Shown one piece after another: positions 33,260 to 42,016 of a stretch of DNA of 64,000 nucleotides. The notes beneath the pieces are model-generated. The model saw only the letters and a program-made list of their open reading frames with translations, had not been told where the DNA came from and searched no databases. Numbering within the stretch: the first letter of the stretch is position 1; the number at the start of each line of letters is the position of its first letter. Source of the DNA: Thermofilum sp. NZ13 (GTDB taxonomy: Archaea; Thermoproteota; Thermoprotei; Thermofilales; Thermofilaceae); contig NDWX01000003.1 in assembly GCA_002855745.1 (NCBI GenBank), forward strand, positions 62,001 through 126,000. The letters are read 5' to 3'. The translations under genes and the position numbers were made by a program.

Positions 33260-34495
33260 TTGCTCGACCCCTACGAGGTCAGGAGGGATTTCCCGATTTT
33301 CGCCAGGAAGGTTCACGGCAAGCAACTGATATACTTCGACAACGCGGCGACTAGCCAGAGGCCTGTTCAGGTCATAGAGGCCGTAGATAGCTTCTACAGG
33401 AGCCTGAACGCTAACATCGGCAGGAGCGTCCACGAGCTCGCCTTGGCGGCTACGGAGGCGTACGAGGCGGCCCGCAAGGTGGTGGCCGCGTTCATCGGCG
33501 CTAAGCCGGACGAGCTCGTATTCACCAAGAACACTACTGAGAGCATAAACCTCGCGGCGTATTCCCTGCTCGCATCGGGCCTAGTGAGGAGCGGGGACGA
33601 GATCCTGGTCACCCGCATGGAGCACCACAGCAACCTGCTACCCTGGGTGCGGATTGCGAGGCTCGCCGGGGCTAAGCTCAAGGTTGTAGAGGTGACGGAT
33701 GACGGGAGGCTCGACCTCGACGACTTCCGCAGGAAGCTGACGGATAAAGTGAGGGTCCTCGCGGTGACGCATGTGAGCAATGTGACGGGTGTCGTCAACC
33801 CTGTCAAAGAGCTCTGCGAGGAGGCTAGGAGCCGCGGCGCGCTCTGCCTCGTCGACGGGGCCCAGAGCGTGCCCCACATGCGCGTGGACGTCGGCAGGAT
33901 AAAGCCGGACTTCCTGGCCTTCTCAGGGCACAAGATGCTCGGGCCGATGGGCATAGGGGGGCTCTATATAGAGCGGGAGCTTGCGGAGAAGCTGGAGCCT
34001 CCCTTCCCTGGGGGCGGGGCCATCTCCCTCGTGGAGTGCGGCGCGGAGGAGTGCAGGGCCGAGTGGCTGCAAGCCCCACACAAGTTCGAGGCTGGAACTC
34101 CGAACGTCGCCGGCGCCGTCGGCCTCTCTGCGGCGGTCGAGTACCTCGAGAGAATCGGTATGGAGAGCATAGAGGCTCACGAGAGAAGGCTCACTGAGAA
34201 GGCTCTAGGCATCCTTCAGGAGCTCGGAGTCACCGTCTACGGGCCGCTCGACGTCAAGGAGAGAGTCGGTGTTGTCAGCTTCAACGTCGGTAAGCTCACG
34301 CCGCACGAGGTTGCCCAGCTCCTCGACAGCGAGGGTATCGCCGTGAGGAGCGGGCACCACTGCGCCCTCCCGCTCGTGAAGAGGCTGGGCACGCCCCTCG
34401 GTACGGTCAGGGCGAGCTTCTACCTCTACAACACGCTCGAGGAGCTTGAGGTGTTCGAGGAGGCTCTCAGGAAGATACTGGTCATTGCGACCTAA
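33260..34495 (+). CDS. sufS: Cysteine desulfurase, SufS type
   Basis: 411 residues. PLP-enzyme landmarks: YFDNAATSQRP, TKNTTESINLAAY, EHHSNLLPW, DGAQSVPHM, the PLP lysine in AFSGHKMLGPMGIG, and the catalytic cysteine in the short RSGHHCALPL loop of group II desulfurases. It supplies sulfur for Fe-S clusters. TTG at 33260 is chosen because a TTTATATTATTAG TATA box lies about 35-45 bases upstream and the protein then has the usual family length. The open frame continues upstream into pheS, which is not plausible coding. Confidence 0.9.
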   Translation: MLDPYEVRRDFPIFARKVHGKQLIYFDNAATSQRPVQVIEAVDSFYRSLNANIGRSVHELALAATEAYEAARKVVAAFIGAKPDELVFTKNTTESINLAAYSLLASGLVRSGDEILVTRMEHHSNLLPWVRIARLAGAKLKVVEVTDDGRLDLDDFRRKLTDKVRVLAVTHVSNVTGVVNPVKELCEEARSRGALCLVDGAQSVPHMRVDVGRIKPDFLAFSGHKMLGPMGIGGLYIERELAEKLEPPFPGGGAISLVECGAEECRAEWLQAPHKFEAGTPNVAGAVGLSAAVEYLERIGMESIEAHERRLTEKALGILQELGVTVYGPLDVKERVGVVSFNVGKLTPHEVAQLLDSEGIAVRSGHHCALPLVKRLGTPLGTVRASFYLYNTLEELEVFEEALRKILVIAT

Positions 34496-34506
34496 CCTGC
34501 TAGGGG

Positions 34507-35889
34507 TTAGACGGAGTCCTGGACGTACTCCCGGCCACTCCTCAGCGCCTCCTCGGCGCGTATGAGCTCGCGGGTCAGGTACGAGGCGTGCCTCGGCATC
34601 AGCGCGTCGAGGTTCAGCTGGCTCAGGAGCTCGCGGGCGCTAGAGCCGGTCAAAGACTGAACGAGAACGCCCTCCTGGTCCCTGAGCTCGAGCACAATCC
34701 TGCAGCCCTCAACTCTAATAAGGAAGTTCCCCTTCGGATCCTCCACGAACGCCGCAAACTCCCTTCTGTGCCTGTCCACCACCTCTCGGGCCCGCGCGAA
34801 GTCGTGCTCGTAGACGTGGAGCGAGGCGCTGAAGACGACGAGGAAGCCGGGCCTCACGTTGCGGCCAGTCTTCTCGGAGAGTTGGAGGGAAACGTGCTCC
34901 ATGAGCCTGAGGAGGCCGTAGACGTTCACCGGCCACCCGGCGTAGGCGTCGTGGCTCCTGAAGTACGCCAGCTGGTTGTACCTTCCGCCGGACAGGTCTC
35001 CCTGCACTGCCAGGAGGCACGGGGGGTCGCTACTCGAGGGGTCCACCTGGAAGTCCCAGGTGAGGGCTACAGCCCTCCTCGTGCTCGGGGAGGACGCGAG
35101 CCTCGATACGAGGCGCTCCAGCTGGTCCCCCGCTTCCCGGTGCCTCCGCAGCCTTTCGCCGTAGGAGTAGCTGGCACCCTCCACGCCCCTCAACAGAGAC
35201 TCCACGTGCCTGTCCAGTTCTTCCCGGGGGAAGAACTCGCTGAGCCTGTGGGAGGAGGCGAGGGCCTTCTCGGCGTAGAGGACCACCTGCGCTCCCAGCA
35301 CCTGCTTCTGCTTCTCACCGTACTCGCTCTCCTTGAGGAACCCCCACGTCATCACGGCGTCCAGGAGCTTAGCCCAGGCCCTGACCACGTCCTCCTCGAC
35401 CAAGCTCAGCCCGGCCACCTGCACGGGCCAGGACGAGGCCCGCACCTCCTTAAGCTCGAGACTGAGCCTCTGCCTCCTCACGCCGGGCGAGAAGCTCTTG
35501 TTCACAGCGTCCGCAAGCGCTTGGTAGTCGCCCCTCCTGAACGCTTCGCGGAGGTCCAGGACCCTAACGGCGTCAAGCAGGGGCTTGAGCTCCTCTAGGG
35601 GCCACATCAGTCTGAGGCTCTCCGGACTCCCCCCTCTGAAGAGCTCGACTAGAGCTTCCCCGCTGCCCGAGAGGTCCGCACCGAAGACTATAACCGTGTC
35701 TATCTCGGGGTGCTGGGAGAGGGTGTGGAGGAGGTAGTTCACCCCATACCTCGTATACAGGGTGCCGACGATGTTCACTTTGCCGTCCACGCCCAGCTCT
35801 CTAAGCTTCCCCGCAACGATCTCCTTCTTCGTCCATAGGGTGGCCACAGCGACGTTGGACTCCGGGTTCAGCACCAGGACGTCAGGCAT
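34507..35889 (-). CDS. thyA: Thymidylate synthase (ThyA type) with N-terminal MtrA-like domain
   Basis: 460 residues. The N-terminal ~150 residues (VNIVGTLYTRYGVNYLLHTL, then DTVIVFGADLSGSGEAL) resemble the MtrA corrinoid-binding subunit of methyl-H4MPT:CoM methyltransferase. The C-terminal ~260 carry ThyA features: YSYGERLR, the DQL helix, SSPSTRRAVALTW, the catalytic Cys in DPPCLLAVQGD, RSHDAYAGWPVNVYGLL, and HVYEHDFARAREVV. It makes dTMP from dUMP. A fused pterin/methyl-carrier module fits the modified folates of archaea; whether cobalamin binds is unknown. ATG 35889; convergent with sufS. Confidence 0.85.
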   Translation of the reverse strand: MPDVLVLNPESNVAVATLWTKKEIVAGKLRELGVDGKVNIVGTLYTRYGVNYLLHTLSQHPEIDTVIVFGADLSGSGEALVELFRGGSPESLRLMWPLEELKPLLDAVRVLDLREAFRRGDYQALADAVNKSFSPGVRRQRLSLELKEVRASSWPVQVAGLSLVEEDVVRAWAKLLDAVMTWGFLKESEYGEKQKQVLGAQVVLYAEKALASSHRLSEFFPREELDRHVESLLRGVEGASYSYGERLRRHREAGDQLERLVSRLASSPSTRRAVALTWDFQVDPSSSDPPCLLAVQGDLSGGRYNQLAYFRSHDAYAGWPVNVYGLLRLMEHVSLQLSEKTGRNVRPGFLVVFSASLHVYEHDFARAREVVDRHRREFAAFVEDPKGNFLIRVEGCRIVLELRDQEGVLVQSLTGSSARELLSQLNLDALMPRHASYLTRELIRAEEALRSGREYVQDSV

Positions 35890-35949
35890 AGCCGCGCTTC
35901 AGACTACACATGTCGCAGGGCTAAAAATCAGTATTGTTGGAAATTCTGG

Positions 35950-37920
35950 TTAGCCGTAGGTGTATGTGTCTCCTCCGACTACTGCTGGGAGGGTTTTCTG
36001 GATGACTGTGTTTCCGCTCTGGTCGAGCACTCTCATGGTGGCGTTCCTGAGTATTGAGCAGTTGATCACGCTGAGCCTCGCCATGCCCGTGGCGTCAGCC
36101 GCTGCCTGGGCGCAGAGGCTCATCGAGGAGTCGAGCAGCTGCACGCGCCAGCCAGCCTGCAGCCCCGAGACGACCACGTACCTCGGGTCGGCGCCAGAAG
36201 TCACGACAAAATCGTCGAACAGCGTTGTGCCTCCATCTGTGGCTAAGCCTATGTAGTTTGGAGATATTGTCGTGTCTTTAGCAGAGAGAGTAGCCATAGT
36301 GTTCCCATTTTGATCGTATAATACTAGGCTCATTGTATTCGGGGACCCCTTCGTAAACTTCACGTAAAGGGTATACCAGCTCGAAACATATCCAGTTATA
36401 GTATCATTTAGAGTAACCCAGGTAGTAACCCAGGACCGCCCCTGTGGGAGGCTTTCGTATAGGAGGGCATTAAGCCATATGTTGTTTCCCTGGGGTTCTA
36501 ATGACAGCTCGTAAAGCTGTGTGGAATTAGTGAGCTGTTCTAGGAGAACAACCCCCCTGTAAACCCTGTCGTTCCGTTGAACATTGCCGAGCTTCACGAT
36601 CGCCTGAATTGTGGCCGAGATCCTGGTGTTGTTCGCGAAGACAGAGTCGCCGCCTGGCCCCCCATCGTTGTCGGTTCCCCGCAGGGCGTTGCCCCTCCAC
36701 CCGCCCGGGACGATAGCCCAGGTGCCTCCGAGCGGTGTCCAGCCTGACGGCATCGACTCGAAGTCCTCGTAGATCACTGCACCCCTCGACTGGAGTAGGA
36801 GGTCCCTCGCGATGACGGTGATGGTCTTGGAGTCGTCGTAGCTGCCCGTGGCTAGGTTCTTGACCTTGAGCGTCCAGGTGTAGGTGCCCCTAGTCGGTGG
36901 GAGTGTGACAGTGAGGGTGGCAGTTTTGGGCGAGGCGGGGCTCACTGAGAGCTGGGTCGCATTGACGAGGTTGCCGTTTTGGTCGTAGACCTCGACACGC
37001 GCCGTCCCGGCTACTTGCCCGGTGTTGCTCACAGTTACCACCAGCACCTGCTTAGACGACACCGTGCCGGCGATGGTGGAGTTGTAGCTAAGTATAGTGA
37101 AGTGGGGCTGCTGTTGCCCAGACGCGCCGCCGGCAGTGTAAGCGAGGCTCGCGGCTAATTTGGGAGAGTTGGGGTGTATTATGTAGACTCTTGTGATGGC
37201 GATTGCTCTTAATTCCTTAATTGCTGTGGAGTTTATGCCGACAGGTATCTGCGCTGCGCCTCCAGGCGGGAGCGTGATGCTTAGCGGGATTCGTGTTGCA
37301 GAGGTGTTTGTGATCACCCATAAGCCGTGGATCGCGGTGTAGCCTGGTCCCTGGTTTTTCGCGTATAGGTAAAAGCCCGTTGTGTTGTACATCGTCAGAT
37401 TCGTGGTCGCCTGGTCAAGCAGAACTGTGAAGTTCCTCGAAGCCTGCATAGAGAGTATGTAGCTGGGAGAGTGAACTGTTATCGCGGAGGTGGTGCTTGC
37501 TGGGAGGAGGTACGTTGCTGATAAAGTGTAGACTCCCTCAGGTGTCTTAGTGTAGACCTGGGCATTCAGGGTGATGGAGGGGTTGAGGTAAAGGCTCTGC
37601 GTCACATCAACGGTGTTAGTCGGAACCGTTGTCGTGAAGTTTACCTGAAGCACATAGCCGTTTGCAGTGGAGTTTGGGGTGAAGACAAGCCCTCTTCCAT
37701 CTAGCGTGCTCAGGTTTCCGGTCTGCGTGCATCTTCCCACGAGGACATTGACGAGGGGCGGCGTGGATGTGGCGTTGCTGTATGTGTCGGCTATGCTGAG
37801 TGATAGTACCCCCTCGCCCACCCTCTGGCTTTGAGTCTGGGTGGCTATGGCTTGGAGTTCCGTCTGGGATCTCATGTACTGGAGCAGGATGGCCGCGACT
37901 AGCACCAAGATTATCGTCAT
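35950..37920 (-). CDS. Large pilin-like surface protein with CARDB and lectin-like domains
   Basis: 656 residues from the ATG at 37920, which falls inside the hydrophobic helix (TIILVLVAAILL). In the same frame the 17 upstream codons read SSRRAQASALGAVL, a typical class III (type IV pilin) signal, but contain no ATG, GTG or TTG. The true start is therefore unclear. The body is Ser/Thr/Asn-rich with many N-x-S/T sites, a CARDB-like Ig domain (VLVVTVSNTGQVAGTARVEV) and a C-terminal concanavalin-like region (YEDFESMPSGWTPLGGTW; IGLATDGGTTLFDDFVV). Likely an adhesive surface filament subunit, synthesised after the small pilin-like gene. Confidence 0.72.
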   Translation of the reverse strand: MTIILVLVAAILLQYMRSQTELQAIATQTQSQRVGEGVLSLSIADTYSNATSTPPLVNVLVGRCTQTGNLSTLDGRGLVFTPNSTANGYVLQVNFTTTVPTNTVDVTQSLYLNPSITLNAQVYTKTPEGVYTLSATYLLPASTTSAITVHSPSYILSMQASRNFTVLLDQATTNLTMYNTTGFYLYAKNQGPGYTAIHGLWVITNTSATRIPLSITLPPGGAAQIPVGINSTAIKELRAIAITRVYIIHPNSPKLAASLAYTAGGASGQQQPHFTILSYNSTIAGTVSSKQVLVVTVSNTGQVAGTARVEVYDQNGNLVNATQLSVSPASPKTATLTVTLPPTRGTYTWTLKVKNLATGSYDDSKTITVIARDLLLQSRGAVIYEDFESMPSGWTPLGGTWAIVPGGWRGNALRGTDNDGGPGGDSVFANNTRISATIQAIVKLGNVQRNDRVYRGVVLLEQLTNSTQLYELSLEPQGNNIWLNALLYESLPQGRSWVTTWVTLNDTITGYVSSWYTLYVKFTKGSPNTMSLVLYDQNGNTMATLSAKDTTISPNYIGLATDGGTTLFDDFVVTSGADPRYVVVSGLQAGWRVQLLDSSMSLCAQAAADATGMARLSVINCSILRNATMRVLDQSGNTVIQKTLPAVVGGDTYTYG

Positions 37921-37951
37921 GAGGACTGCTCCGAGCGCTGACGCCTGCGCC

Positions 37952-38365
37952 CTACGGGACGACGTAGTCTCTCACCTCGAAGCAGTTCGTGTAGGAGCAG
38001 ACTCTCACGGTGTAGGTGCCCCTCGCGGTCATGCTGGTGCAGATGCCCTTGGTCTCCCCCACGCGTATCGGAACGTAGCCGCTCCACGCAAGGGTGCCGT
38101 TGAGGTACACCGAGACCACTTCGGTGGAAACATCCCCTGTGTTGGTGACCTGGACGCAGATGGAGCCGGTGGCGCTGTCTCTCTCGAGGAGCTCGACGAG
38201 GAGAAACTCCCTTAGCCCCTTCTCTGACGTGATGCGCTCCCTCTCAATTCTCTGGGACGCCTGCTGCCAGGTGGGGTAGAAGAAGCTCCAGGCGAGCGCC
38301 CAGAGGGCTACAGCTATCGCCATTAGGAGTAGCGCGGCCACGACCTCCGCTTGGGCTTTACTCAT
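37952..38365 (-). CDS. Type IV pilin-like protein
   Basis: 137 residues. A very short positively charged leader (MSKAQ) is followed at once by a long hydrophobic helix (VVAALLLMAIAVALWALAWSFF), as in class III signal peptides cleaved by PibD. The body is a ~100-residue beta-rich domain with two Cys pairs (SICVQVTNTG; VCSYTNCF), one pair perhaps a disulfide. ATG at 38365. The last codons overlap the region encoding the pilin-like leader of the next gene. Confidence 0.8.
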   Translation of the reverse strand: MSKAQAEVVAALLLMAIAVALWALAWSFFYPTWQQASQRIERERITSEKGLREFLLVELLERDSATGSICVQVTNTGDVSTEVVSVYLNGTLAWSGYVPIRVGETKGICTSMTARGTYTVRVCSYTNCFEVRDYVVP

Positions 38366-38427
38366 GACAAGCCTCTACCTTTGGTGCGAGGATCAGGTAT
38401 ATAACGTTTCATAGCGGAGTATGGCTG

Positions 38428-39261
38428 ATGGAGAGGAAGTTTATCCCCAAGCTTAGGGCAGAGGTAGCAGCCATCGGTCTAGGGACCTGGGGCATCGGTG
38501 GAGGATTCTGGACCCCAGACCGCTCGCGCGACGAGGAGTGGGTGGACGCGCTTAGGTACGGGTTGCAGCTGGGCCTGACTCTCGTGGACACCGCTGAGAT
38601 GTACGGCGGGGGCCACGCGGAGGAGCTCGTGGGAATGGCTGTTAAGGGCTTCAACCGGGATGATGTCTTCATAGTCTCGAAGGTCTGGCAGACGCACGCC
38701 GCGCGGGACGAGGTGGTGAAGGCGGCCGAGGCCAGCGTTAGGAGGCTCGGGACGCACATCGACCTCTACCTCATACACTGGCCCCCTGAGGGCGTTGAGC
38801 TCTGCGAGACGATGAGGGGGCTGGAGGAGGCGGTGAAGAGGGGTTACGCCAGGTTCATCGGTGTCAGCAACTTCGGCTTACAGCTCGTGGAGGAGGCTAG
38901 GAGCTGCCTCAACCAGGTGGACGTCGTGGCCATCGAGAACAAGTTCAGCCTGCTTGACCGGCGCGACGAGGGCTCCGTCATCCCCTACGCTGAGCGCGAG
39001 GGGATGCTGTACCTAGCGTACACCCCACTGGAGAAGGGTCAGCTAGCCCGCGACCAGTTCCTCGCAAGCCTCGGGGCCAAGTACGGTAAGACCGCGGCAC
39101 AGGTCGCGCTGAACTGGCTCTTGAGGTTTAAGCCCGTGGTCCCCATACCGAAAGCCAGCAGCAGGCGGCACGTGGAGGAGAACGCCGGGGCTGCCGGGTG
39201 GAGGCTCAGCGAGGAGGACTGGAGGCTTATATCGGAGAAGTTCAGAAGGGTGCTAGCTTAG
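38428..39261 (+). CDS. Aldo/keto reductase
   Basis: 277 residues. The catalytic tetrad is recognisable: Asp and Tyr in LVDTAEMYGGGHAEELVG, Lys in VFIVSKVW, and His in LYLIHWPPEG. The cofactor-binding end is PIPKASSRRHVEENAGA. It reduces aldehydes or ketones with NAD(P)H. ATG 38428 lies about 27 bases from a TATATAACG box (38396-38405), giving a leaderless mRNA. Confidence 0.9.
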   Translation: MERKFIPKLRAEVAAIGLGTWGIGGGFWTPDRSRDEEWVDALRYGLQLGLTLVDTAEMYGGGHAEELVGMAVKGFNRDDVFIVSKVWQTHAARDEVVKAAEASVRRLGTHIDLYLIHWPPEGVELCETMRGLEEAVKRGYARFIGVSNFGLQLVEEARSCLNQVDVVAIENKFSLLDRRDEGSVIPYAEREGMLYLAYTPLEKGQLARDQFLASLGAKYGKTAAQVALNWLLRFKPVVPIPKASSRRHVEENAGAAGWRLSEEDWRLISEKFRRVLA

Positions 39262-39569
39262 CAATACAGGCTAGGGTTTACCGCAACGAGGACGTCAAGA
39301 GGGTCGTAGCCTTCGTGCCGCGCGGGCACAAGCACGTCAGAGTGCTCATCGAGCTCGCTGACGTGGCGATCGTGCTTCAGGAGGCAACAGTCGCGGGAAT
39401 CGTGAGGGCGTACATCGATGTCGCGCTCCACCCATCGAGGACGGCTGTAGAGCTTGTCTCGCGTAGACTCGAAGAGAGGAAGAGCGGATTCGCGGAGCAC
39501 CAGCTGGTCGAGTCGGATAGGAACGAGGATGAGGTTCTGAGGGAAGTCGAGGAGATTCTGCCCGGGTAG
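39198..39569 (+). CDS. Small conserved-looking protein, start uncertain
   Basis: The convincing part begins QARVYRNEDVKRVVAFVPRG and runs ~100 residues (HVRVLIELADVAIVLQEATVAGIVRAY; HPSRTAVELVSRRL). No ATG, GTG or TTG lies close before it: the only canonical start is GTG 39198, 64 bases inside the aldo/keto reductase gene. A CTTATATCG TATA-like box at 39228-39236 would place transcription near 39258, next to non-standard TTA (39258) or ATA (39264) codons. Family not recognised. Confidence 0.6.
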   Translation: MEAQRGGLEAYIGEVQKGASLAIQARVYRNEDVKRVVAFVPRGHKHVRVLIELADVAIVLQEATVAGIVRAYIDVALHPSRTAVELVSRRLEERKSGFAEHQLVESDRNEDEVLREVEEILPG

Positions 39570-39571
39570 GG

Positions 39572-40372
39572 CTACCTCCTGAGCCTCTCGGCCAGTTTGT
39601 CTGCCACTTCGCGAGGAGTTATCGCTCTGACCCCTAAGCGCCTCGCCACCTGCTGGACGTGGGTTAGCATGAAGCCGTGTGCCTCAAGGAAGTCGGGGTC
39701 CCCGAGGACCTCGTGAGCGCCCCCGTCCCTGATGACTCTGCCTTTCTCGAGCACTATGATCCGCGAGGCGTAGCGGGCCAGGAGGTCGAGGTCGTGGGTT
39801 ATCACGACCACGGTCTTGCCGGAGGCGTTCAAGCTCTTCAGCGTCTCGAAGAGCATCAGGCTTCGCCCGTAGTCCAGGCCTGTTGTGGGCTCGTCGAGGA
39901 CGAGGGCCCTGGAGCCCATCACGAGGACGCTGGCGATGGCGAGGCGGTGCTTCTCCCCGAAGCTCAGCGTATGGGGAGGCATATCGAGCGGCTTGTTCAG
40001 ATCCACCGCCCTAAGAGCCTTCTGGACTCTTCTTTGGATCTCGCTCTCCGGGAACCCCATGTTCCTGAGGGCGAAGGCCACCTCGTCCCTTATCGTCTGG
40101 GAGAATATCATCATGTCAGGGTTCTGGAACACGTAGGACGCGATCCTCGCGGCCTCCGAGGCAGGTACCTCGCGGGTGTCTCTCCCGTCGAGGAGAACCC
40201 TCCCGCTCGTCGGTTTGAGGAGAGACGTCGCCAGCTTGGCCAGCGTGGTTTTCCCAGCGCCGCTGTGGCCTATCACGCCGACGAACTCGCCGCTCCCTAT
40301 CTCGAGGGAGACTTTTTCGAGCGCCCTAACCCCAGTAGGGTAGGTGAAGCTTACCTCCTCGAACCTGATCAT
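39572..40372 (-). CDS. ECF transporter ATP-binding protein (EcfA-type, distal)
   Basis: 266 residues. ABC ATPase motifs: Walker A GHSGAGKTTL, Q-loop VFQNPDMM, signature LSFGEKHRLA (SFGEK rather than the classic SGGQ/E), Walker B ALVLDEPTTG, switch His in VVITHDLD. The C-terminal helix ends VADKLAERLRR. With the next two genes it forms the energising module of an energy-coupling-factor importer. ATG overlaps the stop of the other ATPase (ATGA). Confidence 0.92.
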   Translation of the reverse strand: MIRFEEVSFTYPTGVRALEKVSLEIGSGEFVGVIGHSGAGKTTLAKLATSLLKPTSGRVLLDGRDTREVPASEAARIASYVFQNPDMMIFSQTIRDEVAFALRNMGFPESEIQRRVQKALRAVDLNKPLDMPPHTLSFGEKHRLAIASVLVMGSRALVLDEPTTGLDYGRSLMLFETLKSLNASGKTVVVITHDLDLLARYASRIIVLEKGRVIRDGGAHEVLGDPDFLEAHGFMLTHVQQVARRLGVRAITPREVADKLAERLRR

Positions 40373-41223
40373 GGGACACCACCGAGGATCTTTTCGAAGT
40401 CCTTGAGGCGCACGGGGAAGCCCACATTGAACCCCCTCCTGTAGAGCTCGTAGGCGATCTCCGTGACGCCTGGGGGCCGAACACCCAGCTTAGTCACGGT
40501 TTCGACGTCGGAGAACACCTCGTCGGGGGTTCCGCCGGTGACTATGCGCCCGTCGGCCATGAGGTAGACTTTGTCGGCAACGTCTACCGCCCACTCCACC
40601 CTGTGCTCCGCAGCTATAATTGTTAAACCGTACTCCTCCTTCAGGGTCGTTATCGCCCTGAGAACCATCCCCGTCCCCGTGTGGTCCAGCATCGAGGTGG
40701 GCTCGTCGAGGAGCAACAGCTTGGGCTTCATCGTCAAAACGCTCGCGATCGCCATGAGCTGCTTTTCGCCCCCCGAGAGGTTTTGCGGGTCTTTGTCCTC
40801 GTAGCCCCTGAGCCCCAAGGCGTCGAGAGCCCACTCTACGCGGCTAATGACCTCCTCTTTGGGGAGCCCCAGGTTCTCCGGGGCCATCGCGAGCTCCTCG
40901 TACACAGACCTCGTCACGATCTGAATCTCGGGGTTCTGGTACACGATGCCGACTCTCCCTGCCAGCGACCTGAAGCCCTGCTTAACCGGGTTTACCCCGT
41001 CAACGATAACCTCGCCTTCAACCACCCCCGGTATGACTCCGGGCAGCCGGCCTGCTATAACGTTCAGCAGGGTGCTTTTACCGCAACCGCTGGGGCCCAT
41101 GAGCACCAGCATCTCCCCCTTGGATGCGCTGAGGGTAACGTTCTCCACTATCCACCTCTCTGAGGTCACGTACTTCGCGTGCACGTTCCGCAGCTCTACA
41201 ACCCTATCAGGCCTAACCCCCAC
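40369..41223 (-). CDS. ECF transporter ATP-binding protein (second ATPase)
   Basis: 284 residues. Walker A MGPSGCGKSTL, Q-loop VYQNPEIQ, signature NLSGGEKQLMAIA, Walker B LLLLDEPTSMLD, switch His IIAAEHRVEW. ATP-driven half of the ECF heterodimer. GTG 41223 follows GGTGGTGA and lies 28 bases inside ecfT; the open frame extending to 41358 is not protein-like. Confidence 0.92.
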   Translation of the reverse strand: MGVRPDRVVELRNVHAKYVTSERWIVENVTLSASKGEMLVLMGPSGCGKSTLLNVIAGRLPGVIPGVVEGEVIVDGVNPVKQGFRSLAGRVGIVYQNPEIQIVTRSVYEELAMAPENLGLPKEEVISRVEWALDALGLRGYEDKDPQNLSGGEKQLMAIASVLTMKPKLLLLDEPTSMLDHTGTGMVLRAITTLKEEYGLTIIAAEHRVEWAVDVADKVYLMADGRIVTGGTPDEVFSDVETVTKLGVRPPGVTEIAYELYRRGFNVGFPVRLKDFEKILGGVP

Positions 41224-41975
41224 GCCGTCACCACCCCGTAGAACGCGAGAGACAGGACTAGGAAAAGGGTGTCGCGGGGCCTCCACGAGGGCTCGAACAC
41301 GTAGGTCTTCTTCCCGTAGCCCACGCCGCGGGTGGCGAGGACTAAGCTCAGATCCCATATGTCGGTGAGCATCTTCGAGAACAGCGGGACTATGATCGGG
41401 ATGTGCTTCCTTATCCTCTCAAGCACGCCCCCCTTGTCTAACGCCAACCCGCGGGCCTTCTGGGCGTCGATCACCTCCCCCGCTGAGCGGACCATGCTCG
41501 GCATAAGGCTCAGGGCGATTACGAAGGTAAGGGCCAGCTTGTGGGGTACTTTCAGCTTCTCGAGAGTCCACATCAGGTGGTACGGCTTCGTCGAGGCGAA
41601 GAACACGACGAAGGCCAAGATGGGGTTAACAATTAGGAAGAACTTGCCCAGCGCGACAAGCAGCCCCACGTCGGTCAGCCGGAGCCAGCCGAGCTCGAGC
41701 AGCACCCCTCCCTGCGTGCTGTAGATTCCGGCCCATATCAGGGTGGAGACCAGCAGGAAGATCAGGGAGTTGAAGATCAGCAACGCGGCCAAGCCCGAGC
41801 CGAGACCTGAGAGGGTGAGCGCCAAGATAGTTGAGAGGAAGACTGGGAGGCTCTTCAACCCGTTGAACTGCGTGGAGATCGACGCCACGACGACCATCAG
41901 CGTCCACGCCAACTTTGAGCGCGGGTCGAGGGTATGCATCAGGGACTTTCTCTCGACGTAGAGCCCCGCAAACAT
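41196..41975 (-). CDS. ecfT: ECF transporter transmembrane component EcfT
   Basis: 259 residues with about five to six hydrophobic helices and the EcfT-type coupling region containing AQKARGLALD (Ala-Arg-Gly motif) and LATRGVGYGKK, which contact the two ATPases. The start LYVERKSLMHTLDPRSKLAW is typical. Together with the S component upstream and both ATPases downstream it is a dedicated (group I) ECF importer. Confidence 0.92.
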   Translation of the reverse strand: MFAGLYVERKSLMHTLDPRSKLAWTLMVVVASISTQFNGLKSLPVFLSTILALTLSGLGSGLAALLIFNSLIFLLVSTLIWAGIYSTQGGVLLELGWLRLTDVGLLVALGKFFLIVNPILAFVVFFASTKPYHLMWTLEKLKVPHKLALTFVIALSLMPSMVRSAGEVIDAQKARGLALDKGGVLERIRKHIPIIVPLFSKMLTDIWDLSLVLATRGVGYGKKTYVFEPSWRPRDTLFLVLSLAFYGVVTAWGLGLIGL

Positions 41976-42016
41976 AGAAATAGCCTCGTAAGAAAGATGA
42001 GAAAAATATATATCTT

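Noticed and set aside
34588-35598. 336-codon plus-strand frame
   Set aside because: Shadow of thyA on the other strand; His/Pro/Leu-rich and without motifs.
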